Shown: positions 1 to 10,715, counted from the stretch's first letter. The stretch: DNA of 64,000 nt from Thiobacillus thioparus DSM 505 (GCF_000373385.1 NZ_KB891317.1:124001-188000); one strand, 5' to 3'. Notes: generated by a model not told the origin, from the sequence alone. Translations and numbers: made by a program.

Positions 1-697
1 AGTCGGCATCCGTGCTCTCCGCGCCATCGACCCAGCGGAACGTCACGCCGAGGTGGGCGAGCTTCTTTCTTTCCTGACGGATTTTCTTGCGCTTGTCGTG
101 TGTCATCGCGGCGAGAAACGCGTCGAAATCGGCATAGCCCGTGTTATTCCAGTGGAACTGGAAGCCGCTGCGATGCATGAGCGGCGTCGCTTCGAGCGCG
201 GCGTGGTCTGGCGCGGTCGGGAAGAGGATGTGAAAGGACGAGAATCCCAGGTCACGGGTGAGCTTCAAGGCTGCCTGGATCAGCGTCGTGCGGTCAGCAT
301 CGTTCTTTGCCAGCAGGCGCGGCCCGGGGACCGGCGAGAAGGGGACGCAGCACACCAGCTTGGGGTAATAATTCAAGCCATGCCGGCGGTAGGCATCAGC
401 CCATGCCCAATCGAACACGAACTCGCCCCAGGAGTGGTGCTTGACGTAAAGCGGCATCGCGGCGTCGAGATGGCCATTGCGGAACAGCGCAAGGTGCACC
501 GGCTCCCAACCGATGTCGGGCCCCACGCAGCCGGTGGCTTCCAGGGCATGCAGAAAGGCGTGCTGCAGGAAAGGCGAATCGCCGGCCAGGGTATTCCAGG
601 CGTCGGCGGACAGTTCCGCAATGCGCGGAATGACGCGGATGACAACTTCCGCATCGGAGGGGTTTGCTTCAAAATGCACGTTTTGGCGAGCTTCCAT
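1..697 (-). CDS. FemAB-like N-acyltransferase, DUF482/COG3146 type (partial)
   Basis: Reverse-strand translation from an ATG at 697 stays open to the window edge, giving about 232 N-terminal residues with the C-terminus missing. The protein begins MEARQNVHFEANPSD and contains PFLQHAFLHALEATG and a basic KRKKIRQERKKLAHLG stretch near the edge. Both fit the COG3146/DUF482 group of predicted N-acyltransferases, which are GNAT-fold relatives of the FemAB aminoacyl transferases. Substrate is unknown for the family. The start lies only 10 bp from the divergent sucC start, so the promoter of each gene would have to sit inside the other, or the real start is further in. Family call is by recalled pattern, not by search. 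Confidence 0.75.
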   Translation of the reverse strand, partial: MEARQNVHFEANPSDAEVVIRVIPRIAELSADAWNTLAGDSPFLQHAFLHALEATGCVGPDIGWEPVHLALFRNGHLDAAMPLYVKHHSWGEFVFDWAWADAYRRHGLNYYPKLVCCVPFSPVPGPRLLAKNDADRTTLIQAALKLTRDLGFSSFHILFPTAPDHAALEATPLMHRSGFQFHWNNTGYADFDAFLAAMTHDKRKKIRQERKKLAHLGVTFRWVDGAESTDAD

Positions 698-707
698 CGA
701 AAAACAA

Positions 708-1868
708 ATGAACCTGCATGAATATCAGGCCAAACAAATCCTGCGGTCGGGCAACATTAACACGCCGCGCGGCCTTGCAGCAGCGAGCGCCGAGGCCGCG
801 GTTGACGCCGCGAACGAACTGGGCGGCGACGCCTGGGTGGTGAAGGCACAGATCCACGCCGGCGGGCGCGGTAAGGCAGGCGGCGTCAAGGTGGTCAAAA
901 GCCTCGACGATGTGCGCGCGATGGCCGGTTCGCTGCTCGGCAAGCCACTGGTGACTAACCAGAATGCCCCCGACGGCCAGCCCGTGAACCAGGTTCTGGT
1001 GGAAGAGACGCTGCCGATCGCGCGTGAGCTGTACCTGTCGCTGCTGGTGGATCGCGAGACCGAGCGCGTCGCCATCGTGGCTTCCGCCGCCGGCGGCATG
1101 GACATCGAGGAGGTGGCGCATGCCACGCCGGAAAAGGTCCTGACCGAGGCCTGCGATCCCTTGCTGGGCGTGCAGGACTTCCAGTGCCGCGCGCTGGCCT
1201 TCGCGCTGGAACTGACAGGCGAGGCCTACAAGGATTTCTGCCGCCTGCTGCCGCAGCTGTACCGGGTGTTCATCGCCAATGATCTCTCCCTGCTCGAGAT
1301 CAACCCGCTGGTGGTAACGGCTGACAACCGTGTGCTACCGCTCGACTGCAAGATGAGCGTCGACGACAACGCGCTCTACCGCCGCAAGACGCTGAGCGAG
1401 CTGCGGGACGACAGCCAGATCGACGCCAAGGAAGCCGCCGCCAATGCGGCCAACGTGAACTACGTCGCGCTCACCGGCAATATCGGCTGCATGGTCAACG
1501 GTGCCGGGCTGGCAATGGCGACGATGGATCTGATTCAATTAGAGGGCGGCACGCCCGCCAATTTCCTCGACGTCGGCGGCGGCGCCACGCCGGAGACGGT
1601 GGCGCAGGGCTTCAAGATCATCCTGCTCGACCCCAACGTGCGCGCAGTGCTGATCAACATTTTCGGCGGCATCGTGCGCTGCGACGTGATCGCCGAAGGC
1701 ATCATCCAGGCGGTGAAGGAAGTCGGCGTGAAAGTACCGGTGATCGTGCGGCTGGAAGGCACCAATGCCGAACTGGGCCGCAGGTTGCTGGCCGAATCGG
1801 GGCTGGCGATTCTGGCAGCGGAAAGCCTTACTCAGGCAGCAAAACTCGCCGTGGAGCAAGCAGCATGA
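708..1868 (+). CDS. sucC: Succinyl-CoA synthetase (ADP-forming) beta subunit
   Basis: 386 residues, the usual length for SucC. With SucD it makes succinyl-CoA synthetase of the TCA cycle, which converts succinyl-CoA to succinate with ATP (or GTP) formation. It opens with the family signature [12 protein letters not shown], which fixes the start at the ATG at 708 rather than at upstream in-frame codons. The ATP-grasp domain shows [13 protein letters not shown] near residues 51-63, and the C-terminal CoA-ligase domain shows [16 protein letters not shown]. The stop overlaps the sucD start by four bases (ATGA), so the two are translationally coupled. No clear Shine-Dalgarno precedes the start. 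Confidence 0.98.
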   Translation: MNLHEYQAKQILRSGNINTPRGLAAASAEAAVDAANELGGDAWVVKAQIHAGGRGKAGGVKVVKSLDDVRAMAGSLLGKPLVTNQNAPDGQPVNQVLVEETLPIARELYLSLLVDRETERVAIVASAAGGMDIEEVAHATPEKVLTEACDPLLGVQDFQCRALAFALELTGEAYKDFCRLLPQLYRVFIANDLSLLEINPLVVTADNRVLPLDCKMSVDDNALYRRKTLSELRDDSQIDAKEAAANAANVNYVALTGNIGCMVNGAGLAMATMDLIQLEGGTPANFLDVGGGATPETVAQGFKIILLDPNVRAVLINIFGGIVRCDVIAEGIIQAVKEVGVKVPVIVRLEGTNAELGRRLLAESGLAILAAESLTQAAKLAVEQAA

Positions 1869-2740
1869 GCATCCTCGTCAACAAGGACACCAAGGTCATC
1901 TGCCAGGGCTTCACCGGCAGGCAAGGCAGTTTCCATTCCGAGCAGGCGATTGCCTACGGCACGCGGATGGTCGGCGGCGTCACGCCCGGCAAGGGCGGGC
2001 AGACGCATCTTGGCCTGCCTGTTTTCAATACCGTGCGCGACGCGGTGCGGCAGACCGGTGCGCAGGCGACGATGATCTACGTACCGGCCGCGTTCGCCGC
2101 CGACTCGATCCTGGAAGCCGCAGACGCCGGCATCGAGGTGATCGTCTGCATCACCGAGGGCATTCCGGTGCTCGACATGCTGAACGTGAAAGCCGCGCTG
2201 CGTGCCAACGGCGCCCGGTTGATCGGACCCAACTGCCCCGGCATCATCACCTCGGGCGAATGCAAGATCGGCATCATGCCCGGCGTGATCCACCAGAAAG
2301 GCAAGGTCGGCATCGTCTCGCGCTCCGGCACGCTCACCTACGAAGCAGTGCACCAGACCACGCAGTTGGGGCTGGGCCAGTCGACCTGCGTCGGTATCGG
2401 CGGCGACCCGATCAAGGGGCTGGATTTCATCGACTGCCTCAAACTGTTCGAAGCCGATCCACAGACCGAAGCGGTGATCCTGGTCGGCGAAATCGGCGGT
2501 AGCCGCGAAGAAGAGGCCGCCGAGTACATCCGTTCGAGCATGAAGAAACCCGTGGCGGCCTACATCGCCGGACGCACCGCGCCAAAGGGCAAGCGCATGG
2601 GCCATGCGGGTGCGATCATCGCCGGCGGCACCGGCACGGCCGATGCCAAGATCCGCGCGCTGGAAACGGCGGGCGTCGTCGTTGCGCTCAGCCCTGCCGC
2701 GCTGGGCGATGCGGTGCAACAGGCACTCGCGGCGCGATGA
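1865..2740 (+). CDS. sucD: Succinyl-CoA synthetase alpha subunit
   Basis: 291 residues, full length. The alpha subunit binds CoA through an N-terminal Rossmann domain ([16 protein letters not shown]) and carries the phosphorylated active-site histidine, seen here as H247 in [10 protein letters not shown]. The segment [20 protein letters not shown] is the typical ligase-domain entry. It is coupled to sucC by a four-base overlap and is followed 10 bp later by nadE, so all three may share a transcript. Confidence 0.98.
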   Translation: MSILVNKDTKVICQGFTGRQGSFHSEQAIAYGTRMVGGVTPGKGGQTHLGLPVFNTVRDAVRQTGAQATMIYVPAAFAADSILEAADAGIEVIVCITEGIPVLDMLNVKAALRANGARLIGPNCPGIITSGECKIGIMPGVIHQKGKVGIVSRSGTLTYEAVHQTTQLGLGQSTCVGIGGDPIKGLDFIDCLKLFEADPQTEAVILVGEIGGSREEEAAEYIRSSMKKPVAAYIAGRTAPKGKRMGHAGAIIAGGTGTADAKIRALETAGVVVALSPAALGDAVQQALAAR

Positions 2741-2750
2741 ACCCCATCCG

Positions 2751-4696
<1,946 letters not shown>

Positions 4697-4699
<3 letters not shown>

Positions 4700-4749
4700 T
4701 CCCGATCCGAACACGGACCGGGATCAGCCGGACTCAATCCGGATTCCGG
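4697..4749. terminator. Possible convergent terminator hairpins, glnB/bamD
   Basis: Between the two convergent stops are a dyad formed by TGATCCCG (4697) and CGGGATCA, and a second one formed by GCCGGA and TCCGGC. Neither is followed by a strong T-tract, so termination here is a guess from position and symmetry. Confidence 0.35.
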
Positions 4750-4750
4750 C

Positions 4751-5578
4751 TCACCAGAAGCGGTACCAGGCTTTTTCCTTGACGTTCACGCCCTTGAGAT
4801 ACTTGCTGTGGGGGAAGTTGAGCTTCAGCACCCGCAGCGCATCGTCGCGCGGCCCCGTGAGGTGCAGGTTGTCGTAGGACACGACCATGATGCCCAGCGC
4901 CTCTTCCAGCGCGGGAGCCTGAGGATAGTCTGTCAGCACGACCTTGGCACGGTTGGCGGCAGCCACCCAGGCTTTGCGTTTCAGGTAATACCGGGCGACG
5001 TGGACCTCATTGCCAGCCAGCGCGTTGACCAGATATTTCATGCGGGCGGTCGAGTCCTCGGCATATTTGCTGTCGGGGAAGCGGGTGACCAATTCCTTGA
5101 AGGCCAGGAACGCATCGCGCGCAGCCTTGGGATCGCGTTCGCTCATGTCCTGATCGACCAGGTTACCGAGCAGTCCCAGATCGTCATTAAAATTCGCCAG
5201 GCCCTTAAGATAGTAGGCGTAATCGACGTTAGGGTGATTGGGGTGCAGCTTAATGAAACGATCGCATGCGGCTATGGCCGAAATCGGTTCGTTATCCTTG
5301 TAGTAAGCGTAACCCACTTCCAGTTGCGCCTGCTGCGCATAGCGTCCGAAGGGGTAGCGCGCTTCCAGCGTCTCGAACAGTTTGACCGCGCGTTCGTAGT
5401 TGCCGCTGTTGAGATTATCCTTGGCTTCGGAGTAGAGTTTTTGCGCCGACCAACCCGAGGTTTCGTCCTTGACCTCGGGCAACAGACCGCAGCCGCCCAG
5501 GGTGAGCGTGGCAGCGAGCAGCACACAACCCAAAACCCGATTGAATGCGGTGGAACCGGATGAACATTGCTTAAGCAT
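4751..5578 (-). CDS. bamD: Outer membrane protein assembly factor BamD (lipoprotein)
   Basis: About 275 residues. BamD is the essential TPR lipoprotein of the BAM complex that inserts beta-barrel proteins into the outer membrane. From the ATG at 5578 it has a signal peptide ending in the lipobox LTLGGC (Cys30), then TPR-like helical repeats, including YERAVKLFETLEARYPFG and the family segment AYYKDNEPISAIAACDRFIK. An in-frame ATG 12 bases upstream is possible. Its start codon overlaps the divergent rluD start in the palindrome CATG, so each gene's promoter must lie within the other. Confidence 0.96.
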   Translation of the reverse strand: MLKQCSSGSTAFNRVLGCVLLAATLTLGGCGLLPEVKDETSGWSAQKLYSEAKDNLNSGNYERAVKLFETLEARYPFGRYAQQAQLEVGYAYYKDNEPISAIAACDRFIKLHPNHPNVDYAYYLKGLANFNDDLGLLGNLVDQDMSERDPKAARDAFLAFKELVTRFPDSKYAEDSTARMKYLVNALAGNEVHVARYYLKRKAWVAAANRAKVVLTDYPQAPALEEALGIMVVSYDNLHLTGPRDDALRVLKLNFPHSKYLKGVNVKEKAWYRFW

Positions 5579-6554
5579 GGGAAAAGACACAGAAAATTTG
5601 TCGGACGATTATAAGGGAAATACCGGGGACGGCGTCCGCGAGCTGGTAATCCCCGACGAGCAGGGCGGCCAGCGCCTGGATCAGGCCCTATCGGCCCTGC
5701 TGCCGGAATTTTCGCGCAACCGCATCCAGAACTGGATCCGTGCCCGCAAGATCGCGGTGGACGACGCCTGGGCCACAACCAAGATGAAAGTCAGCGGCGG
5801 CGAGTCGGTACGGGTCGAGATCGAGCCCGATCCGAACGCCACACCCGATGCGCCCGAGGCGATTCCGCTCGACGTGGTGTTCGAGGACGCCATGCTGATG
5901 GTGATCAACAAGCCGGTCGGCCTGGTGGTCCATCCCGGCAGCGGCAACCGTCATGGCACGCTGCTCAATGCCCTCCTGCATCGCGTGCCGCAGGTGGCCG
6001 AACTGCCGCGCGCCGGCATCGTGCACCGGCTCGACAAGGACACCTCCGGTCTGCTGGTTGTCGCCAAAACGCTCAGGGCCCATACCGACCTGGTGCGCCA
6101 GTTGCAGGCACGCACCGTCAAGCGCGAATACCTGGCCCTGGTCTACGGCGAGGTCGACCATGCAGGCACGGTCGACGCGCCGCTGGCGCGCGATCCGCAC
6201 AACCGCACCAAGCGCACCGTGCATACCATGGGCAAGGAGGCGGTCACGCACTACGACGTGGTCGAGCGCTTTCCCGGGATCACCCTGCTGCGCTGCAAGC
6301 TCGAAACCGGACGCACCCACCAGATCCGCGTACACATGCAGCACATCGGCCATCCGCTGGTGGGCGAATCGGTCTACAGCGCCAGCCGCCGCAGTCATCT
6401 CAAGATTCCCTTCCCGCGTCAGGCGCTGCATGCGGAAAGACTGGGCCTGATCCATCCGGTCACCCAGGAATTCATGCAGTGGGAATGCCCGCTGCCACCC
6501 GACTTCGCCTCGCTCCTGGCGGCGCTGCGGGCAAACACCGACTGGGTCAAGTGA
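5577..6554 (+). CDS. rluD: Ribosomal large subunit pseudouridine synthase D
   Basis: 325 residues. RluD makes pseudouridines in helix 69 of 23S rRNA. It has an N-terminal S4 RNA-binding domain (about 30-85, QRLDQALSALLPEFSRNRIQ) and a catalytic domain with the RluA-family motif HRLDKDTSG, whose aspartate is D153. The start MGKDTENLSDD at 5577 was chosen because earlier in-frame codons lie inside bamD. The stop overlaps the GTG start of pgeF by four bases. Confidence 0.96.
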   Translation: MGKDTENLSDDYKGNTGDGVRELVIPDEQGGQRLDQALSALLPEFSRNRIQNWIRARKIAVDDAWATTKMKVSGGESVRVEIEPDPNATPDAPEAIPLDVVFEDAMLMVINKPVGLVVHPGSGNRHGTLLNALLHRVPQVAELPRAGIVHRLDKDTSGLLVVAKTLRAHTDLVRQLQARTVKREYLALVYGEVDHAGTVDAPLARDPHNRTKRTVHTMGKEAVTHYDVVERFPGITLLRCKLETGRTHQIRVHMQHIGHPLVGESVYSASRRSHLKIPFPRQALHAERLGLIHPVTQEFMQWECPLPPDFASLLAALRANTDWVK

Positions 6555-7270
6555 ACCTGATCGTCCCCGAATGGCCCGCGCCCGCGCAGGTCAAGAGTCT
6601 CCTGACCACCCGCGCTGGCGGCGTGAGCCGGGCTCCCTGGGCCAGCTTCAATCTCGGCGACCACGTCGGCGACGATCCGGATCACGTCGCCGCCAACCGT
6701 GCGCACCTTCGCCAGCACCTGCCTGCGGAGCCGGGTTGGCTCAGGCAGGTGCACAGCGTACGGGTGGTCGAGCTTGGACGCGAGACGAACCCCGAAGCCG
6801 ATGCGGCGTTCACGCGCGAACCCGGGCAGGTCTGCGCGGTGCTGACTGCGGACTGCCTGCCGGTGCTGTTCTGCGACCGCGCCGGCAGCGTCGTGGCTGC
6901 CGCCCATGCCGGCTGGCGTGGCCTGGCTGGAGGCGTGCTGGAATCCACGATCGCTGCGATGCGGGCGGCACCTGGAGACATTCTGGCCTGGATGGGGCCC
7001 GCCATCGGTCCGCACGCATTCGAGGTGGGCGATGACGTGCGCGAGATCTTCGTGGCGTCGCATCCCGAAACCGTTGCCGCCTTCGCGCCGCATGCGCCAG
7101 GCAAATGGCTGGCCGACATCTACCGGCTGGCGCGCATCCGACTCCAGCACGTTGGCGTGCAGGATGTCTATGGAGGAGGGCGCTGCACCTTCGCCGAAGC
7201 GGACCGCTTTTATTCCTATCGCCGCGATGGCGTGACCGGGCGCATGGCCTCGCTGATCTGGCGGGGCTGA
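6551..7270 (+). CDS. pgeF: Peptidoglycan editing factor / multicopper polyphenol oxidase-like (PgeF, YfiH)
   Basis: 239 residues from a GTG start that overlaps the rluD stop (GTGA). The YfiH/LACC1 family shows the metal-site elements VHS near residue 67, LTADCLPVLFCD and AAHAGWRGLAGG. Members have been described as purine nucleoside phosphorylases/adenosine deaminases and as enzymes that keep serine out of peptidoglycan precursors. The rluD-yfiH order is conserved widely, with clpB often nearby, as here about 3.5 kb on. Confidence 0.93.
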   Translation: MNLIVPEWPAPAQVKSLLTTRAGGVSRAPWASFNLGDHVGDDPDHVAANRAHLRQHLPAEPGWLRQVHSVRVVELGRETNPEADAAFTREPGQVCAVLTADCLPVLFCDRAGSVVAAAHAGWRGLAGGVLESTIAAMRAAPGDILAWMGPAIGPHAFEVGDDVREIFVASHPETVAAFAPHAPGKWLADIYRLARIRLQHVGVQDVYGGGRCTFAEADRFYSYRRDGVTGRMASLIWRG

Positions 7271-7339
7271 ACGCAAACGCCCTGGCTGGCCGGCGCCGTC
7301 CTGCGCTACGATGGAAAAAATGTCCGGCTAGGGAAGCCC

Positions 7340-7924
7340 ATGGGGAAAAATAGATTAGAAGCCTTCAGCGATGGCGTACTGGCCATCATCATCACCATCA
7401 TGGTGCTGGAGCTGAAGGTGCCGCATGGCGAGCAACTGGATGTCCTGCTGCCGCTGCTACCGGCCTTTCTCAGCTATGTGCTGAGCTTCGTCTACATCGG
7501 CATCTACTGGAACAACCACCACCACATGCTGCATGCCGCGACCAAGGTCAGCGGACCCATGCTGTGGGCGAACCTGCATCTGTTGTTCTGGCTGTCGCTG
7601 TTTCCGTTTGTCACGGGCTGGATGGGCGAGAACCACTTTGCGGCCGTCCCCACGGCGCTGTATGGTCTGGTGCTGCTGATGGCGGCGATCGCCTACTGGC
7701 TGCTGGAGCAGACGATCATCGCATCCGAAGGCGCAGGTTCTGTGCTCAAGCGCGCCGTGGGGCGGGACTGGAAGGGCAAGCTGTCCCCCGTTCTCTATGG
7801 GATCGCCATCGTCGCCACCTTCGGCCTCCCCTGGGTTGCGCAGGCGATTTATGTATTCGTCGCGATCCTCTGGCTGGTGCCCGATCCCCGTATCGAACGG
7901 GCGCTGCATCGAGGGGAATCCTGA
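7340..7924 (+). CDS. TMEM175/DUF1211 family membrane protein, probable K+ channel
   Basis: 194 residues with about six hydrophobic segments. It begins MGKNRLEAFSDGVLAIIITI; the R-x3-FSDG motif in the first helix is the signature of the DUF1211/TMEM175 family, whose bacterial members form tetrameric potassium-permeable channels (established for a few homologues). TM segments run roughly 14-28, 39-60, 74-93, 99-121, 145-165 and 165-180. A weak Shine-Dalgarno (AGGGAAG) precedes the ATG. A stable hairpin follows the stop. No functional partner lies nearby. Confidence 0.88.
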   Translation: MGKNRLEAFSDGVLAIIITIMVLELKVPHGEQLDVLLPLLPAFLSYVLSFVYIGIYWNNHHHMLHAATKVSGPMLWANLHLLFWLSLFPFVTGWMGENHFAAVPTALYGLVLLMAAIAYWLLEQTIIASEGAGSVLKRAVGRDWKGKLSPVLYGIAIVATFGLPWVAQAIYVFVAILWLVPDPRIERALHRGES

Positions 7925-7934
7925 ACCGCTAAGC

Positions 7935-7958
7935 GTGCCCGGCCATGCAGCCGGGCAC
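7935..7958 (+). terminator. Hairpin after the TMEM175-like gene
   Basis: GTGCCCGGC and GCCGGGCAC form a perfect 9-bp stem around a 6-nt loop just after the stop at 7924. Only a short, mixed T-rich stretch follows, so strength as a Rho-independent terminator is uncertain. The next ~55 bp are strikingly AT-rich and probably hold the globin promoter. Confidence 0.45.
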
Positions 7959-8018
7959 CATTCCTTCGATCGATTTGTAATAAAATACTTAAAAATCTTA
8001 ATAGATCAAATTTGAGTC

Positions 8019-8423
8019 ATGGCAGACCCCTACGACGATTTGCAGCAGAGCTACGGACGCTGCCTACGCGGGAAGAATTTCATCGAGCGTTTCTACGAGA
8101 TCTTTCTGGCCAGCCACCCGGACATCGCGCCGATGTTTGCCGCGACCGACTTCCAGAAGCAGCGTATGGCCCTGCGCCGGGGCATCAGCGCGGCGATCTC
8201 GCATGCGGCCGGCAGTTCGCTGACCAAGCGCACGATCGATCAAATGGCCAACACGCATTCCCGCGCAGGCCATGCGCCGGTGCCGCCCGAGCTTTACCGT
8301 TATTGGGTGGACAGTCTGGTCCAGGCCGTCAGCGAAATGGATCCCGGGGCGACCCCCCAGTTGATCGCACGCTGGCGTCAGGGCATGGGTGCCGTGGTCG
8401 GTACGTTCATCGCGCAATACTGA
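8019..8423 (+). CDS. Single-domain globin
   Basis: 134 residues with the helical pattern of a bacterial globin. FIERFYEIFLASHPDIAPMF matches the A-B-C helix region, and H80 in MANTHSRAGHAP is the likely proximal heme ligand, with H62 as a possible distal residue. There is no reductase or transducer domain, so it is a stand-alone heme protein that may bind O2 or NO (inference). An AT-rich upstream region (7975-8018) contains possible promoter elements, but no regulator box is convincing. Monocistronic: the next gene is convergent. Confidence 0.85.
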   Translation: MADPYDDLQQSYGRCLRGKNFIERFYEIFLASHPDIAPMFAATDFQKQRMALRRGISAAISHAAGSSLTKRTIDQMANTHSRAGHAPVPPELYRYWVDSLVQAVSEMDPGATPQLIARWRQGMGAVVGTFIAQY

Positions 8424-8469
8424 ATCGCATGGCGCCATCCTGTCCGGCGCTCCGGTTCATGTGGTTACC

Positions 8470-9336
8470 CTACTCGGGCATTCCCTGGAAATCCTCGCGC
8501 ACGCGCAGGTAGCGTGGAAAGCGCGGCACGCCGCGTTTCGTCAGGTGCTGGTAGCGATAGGTGATGCGCGTGCCGACGGGCGGCGGCTGACGGTGCAATG
8601 AATCGGAGAGGCCGCTGCCGAGGCGGAAGCGTCTGCCGTCCGGCATTTCCATCAGCAGCGCGCCGGTCAGGCCCTGGTATTTTCCCTTGCCAGGGATGTA
8701 TCCGACGATGACGGCCTCGGCGTCCAGCCAGGGTTTCAGCTTCAGCAGCGCGTCGCTGCGTCCGGTGAGATAGGGCGCGTCGGCGCGATGCAGCATCAGG
8801 CCTTCGCCGCCCGTCCGTACCACGGTATCGAGTTGCTTCATCAACGCGGCGCGGTCGGCCACGCGCGTCTGTTCGACGGCCTGCAGCCAGGGCACGCCGG
8901 CCTGCGCGACGAGCGTCCGTATCTGCCGGGCGCGCGCGCTGAAGTCGCCGACTGCGCCAGGTAATTCGAAAACCAGATAGCGCACCTGCCGCCATTCGGC
9001 GTCCACCGGTTCGATCCTGCGCACTATGCCCGAGAGCACGTCGAAGCGCCCGCGACCGATCCAGAGTTCGCCATCCAGCGGTGTCGCCGGGAAGCCGGCC
9101 GTGAACCATGCCGGCGCCGGTACGCGGCCGCCGCCGCGAAAGCGCAGTGCCTCGCCGTCCCACTGGGCGCGCACGCCGTCGTATTTCTCGCTTACCCAGT
9201 ATTGCGTGACATCGACGTCGGCGGCGTAAACCTCGGCCAGCAGCATCGCCGGAGCGGGGTCGCTCCAGGCCGGCGTCGAGACCGGCAGCCATAGCGCCAG
9301 CCACAGCGCGGACAGGATGCGGCTCAGTCCAGCCAC
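8470..9336 (-). CDS. ATP-dependent DNA ligase with signal peptide (LigE/Lig E type)
   Basis: 288 residues from a GTG start at 9336 that lies within the end of the upstream GNAT gene; longer in-frame readings run deep into that gene and are unlikely. A hydrophobic leader (LSRILSALWLALWLPV) ends near TPAWS, predicting export. The adenylation domain has the nucleophile K51 in SEKYDGVRAQWDG, GEGLMLH, and motif V-like LLKLKPWLDAEAVIVGY. A compact OB fold follows, with no DNA-binding extension. This matches the minimal periplasmic ligases of Neisseria, Haemophilus and Vibrio, associated with uptake or extracellular DNA. Confidence 0.9.
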   Translation of the reverse strand: MAGLSRILSALWLALWLPVSTPAWSDPAPAMLLAEVYAADVDVTQYWVSEKYDGVRAQWDGEALRFRGGGRVPAPAWFTAGFPATPLDGELWIGRGRFDVLSGIVRRIEPVDAEWRQVRYLVFELPGAVGDFSARARQIRTLVAQAGVPWLQAVEQTRVADRAALMKQLDTVVRTGGEGLMLHRADAPYLTGRSDALLKLKPWLDAEAVIVGYIPGKGKYQGLTGALLMEMPDGRRFRLGSGLSDSLHRQPPPVGTRITYRYQHLTKRGVPRFPRYLRVREDFQGMPE

Positions 9337-9818
9337 TTCTGCATGAACTGCGCGTGGCCCATGGCCGGATCGAGCCGGTAGTCGTCGAAGCCCAGCTTTT
9401 CGTAGAGTCCGCGTGCGGCGAGGTTGCCGGAGAGCACTTCCAGCGTCAGCTTGCATGCGCCGCGTTCACGCGCGATGGCTTCCGTCTCGGCGAATAGCCG
9501 TGCGGCGATGCCGCGGCCGCGATGGCCGGGCAGCACGACGACATCGTGCACGTTGACCAGCGGCCGGCAGGCGAAGGTGGAAAAGCCTTCGATGGCGTTG
9601 ACGAGGCCGACCGGAGTATCGCAGTCGAAGGCCAGCACGCTGAAGATGAAGGGCCGCGCGGCAAGTTCGTCGACCAAGTTGGCGCGGGCGAAGTCGCCCA
9701 GCGGTTCGCCGCCGCCCGCCTGGTCGCGCGCGTAGACGTCCAGCAGGCCGACCAGCGCGGTGGCATGCGTCGGATCGTCGTAGCGGACGCGCACGATGTG
9801 GATTGAAGACGGCGCCAT
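9324..9818 (-). CDS. GNAT family N-acetyltransferase
   Basis: 164 residues from the ATG at 9818; a GTG one codon upstream is an alternative. The acetyl-CoA binding motif appears as VVLPGHRGRGIAARLFAE, followed by the usual NLAARGLYEKLGFDDYRLD. The substrate cannot be read from sequence. The start overlaps the nadC stop (TGATG) and its 3' end overlaps ligE, so nadC, this gene and ligE look like one minus-strand transcript. Confidence 0.9.
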   Translation of the reverse strand: MAPSSIHIVRVRYDDPTHATALVGLLDVYARDQAGGGEPLGDFARANLVDELAARPFIFSVLAFDCDTPVGLVNAIEGFSTFACRPLVNVHDVVVLPGHRGRGIAARLFAETEAIARERGACKLTLEVLSGNLAARGLYEKLGFDDYRLDPAMGHAQFMQKWLD

Positions 9819-10660
9819 CACAGGGTATCGATGCGCATCGACAGATCCACCGCGCGGATATGCTTGGTCAGGCTGCCGACGGAAATGCGGTCGACCCCGG
9901 TTTCGGCCACTGCGCGCACGGTGTCCAGCGTGATGTTGCCGGAGGCTTCGAGCAAGGCGCGGCCGTGGACGAGCCCAACCGCGCGGCGCATGTCGTCGAG
10001 GCTGAAATTGTCGAGCAGGATCAGCGATGCGCCGGCTGCCAGCGCCTGTTCGAGTTCGTCCAGGCTTTCCACCTCGATCTGGACGCTGACCTTACCTGCG
10101 GCCAGCTCGAATGCGGCATCGAGCACCTGCGCGATGCCGCCCGCCGCCGCAATGTGGTTTTCCTTGATCAGGATGCCGTCGTATAGCCCAACGCGCTGGT
10201 TCTGCCCGCCCCCCACCCGCACCGCGTATTTCTCGGCCATGCGCAAGCCGGGCAGGGTTTTGCGGGTGTCGAGGATGGCGGCATGGGTGCCGCGCACGGC
10301 CTCGACGTAGGGTCGTGTCGCGGTGGCCACCGCCGACAGGGTCTGCAGGAAGTTCAGCGCCGGGCGCTCGGCAGTGAGCAGCGCGCGCGCATTGCCGCTG
10401 AGTTCGGCCAGTACGCTGCCGGCCGCGACCGGTGCGCCTTCGTTGACCCGCCAGTCGATGACGCAGCCAAGGTCGAGCGCCCGGAAGCAGGCGTCGAACC
10501 AGGGCCGGCCGGCGATCACGGCGGGCTCGCGGGTGATGACGCGGGCACGGGCGGTCTGCGTCGCCGGGATGAGCAGGGCGGTGAGATCGCCACTGCCGAC
10601 ATCTTCGGCCAGCGCGCGGTTCACATCGGTTTCGACGGCGGAAGCGAGCAAATCGGACAT
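9818..10660 (-). CDS. nadC: Nicotinate-nucleotide pyrophosphorylase (quinolinate phosphoribosyltransferase)
   Basis: 280 residues, standard length. NadC converts quinolinate and PRPP to nicotinate mononucleotide in de novo NAD synthesis. Family landmarks are EDVGSGDLTALL near residue 20, DTRKTLPGLRMAEKYAVRVG with the PRPP/quinolinate-binding Arg and Lys residues, HRxGLYD-type RVGLYDGILIKENH, and EVESLDELEQAL. No nadA/nadB lies adjacent. It is divergent from clpB across 91 bp. Confidence 0.97.
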   Translation of the reverse strand: MSDLLASAVETDVNRALAEDVGSGDLTALLIPATQTARARVITREPAVIAGRPWFDACFRALDLGCVIDWRVNEGAPVAAGSVLAELSGNARALLTAERPALNFLQTLSAVATATRPYVEAVRGTHAAILDTRKTLPGLRMAEKYAVRVGGGQNQRVGLYDGILIKENHIAAAGGIAQVLDAAFELAAGKVSVQIEVESLDELEQALAAGASLILLDNFSLDDMRRAVGLVHGRALLEASGNITLDTVRAVAETGVDRISVGSLTKHIRAVDLSMRIDTL

Positions 10661-10687
10661 GACTGGTCTTTAATTAAGACATGACGG

Positions 10688-10715
10688 GTTGAAATGGGCG
10701 GAAACGCCTCTATTT
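10688..10715 (+). promoter_or_regulatory. Candidate sigma-32 heat-shock promoter of clpB
   Basis: GTTGAA at 10688-10693 and CTCTATTT at 10708-10715, separated by 14 bp, match the E. coli sigma-32 pattern CTTGAA-N13/14-CCCCATNT at 5/6 and 6/8 positions. They lie 36 bp before the clpB ATG, where a heat-shock promoter is expected. Matched by eye only. Confidence 0.45.

Noticed and set aside
53-721. Plus-strand open frame of about 222 codons
   Set aside because: It is antisense to the partial acyltransferase gene, whose translation looks like a real protein; no ribosome site, and composition is typical of a GC-rich shadow.
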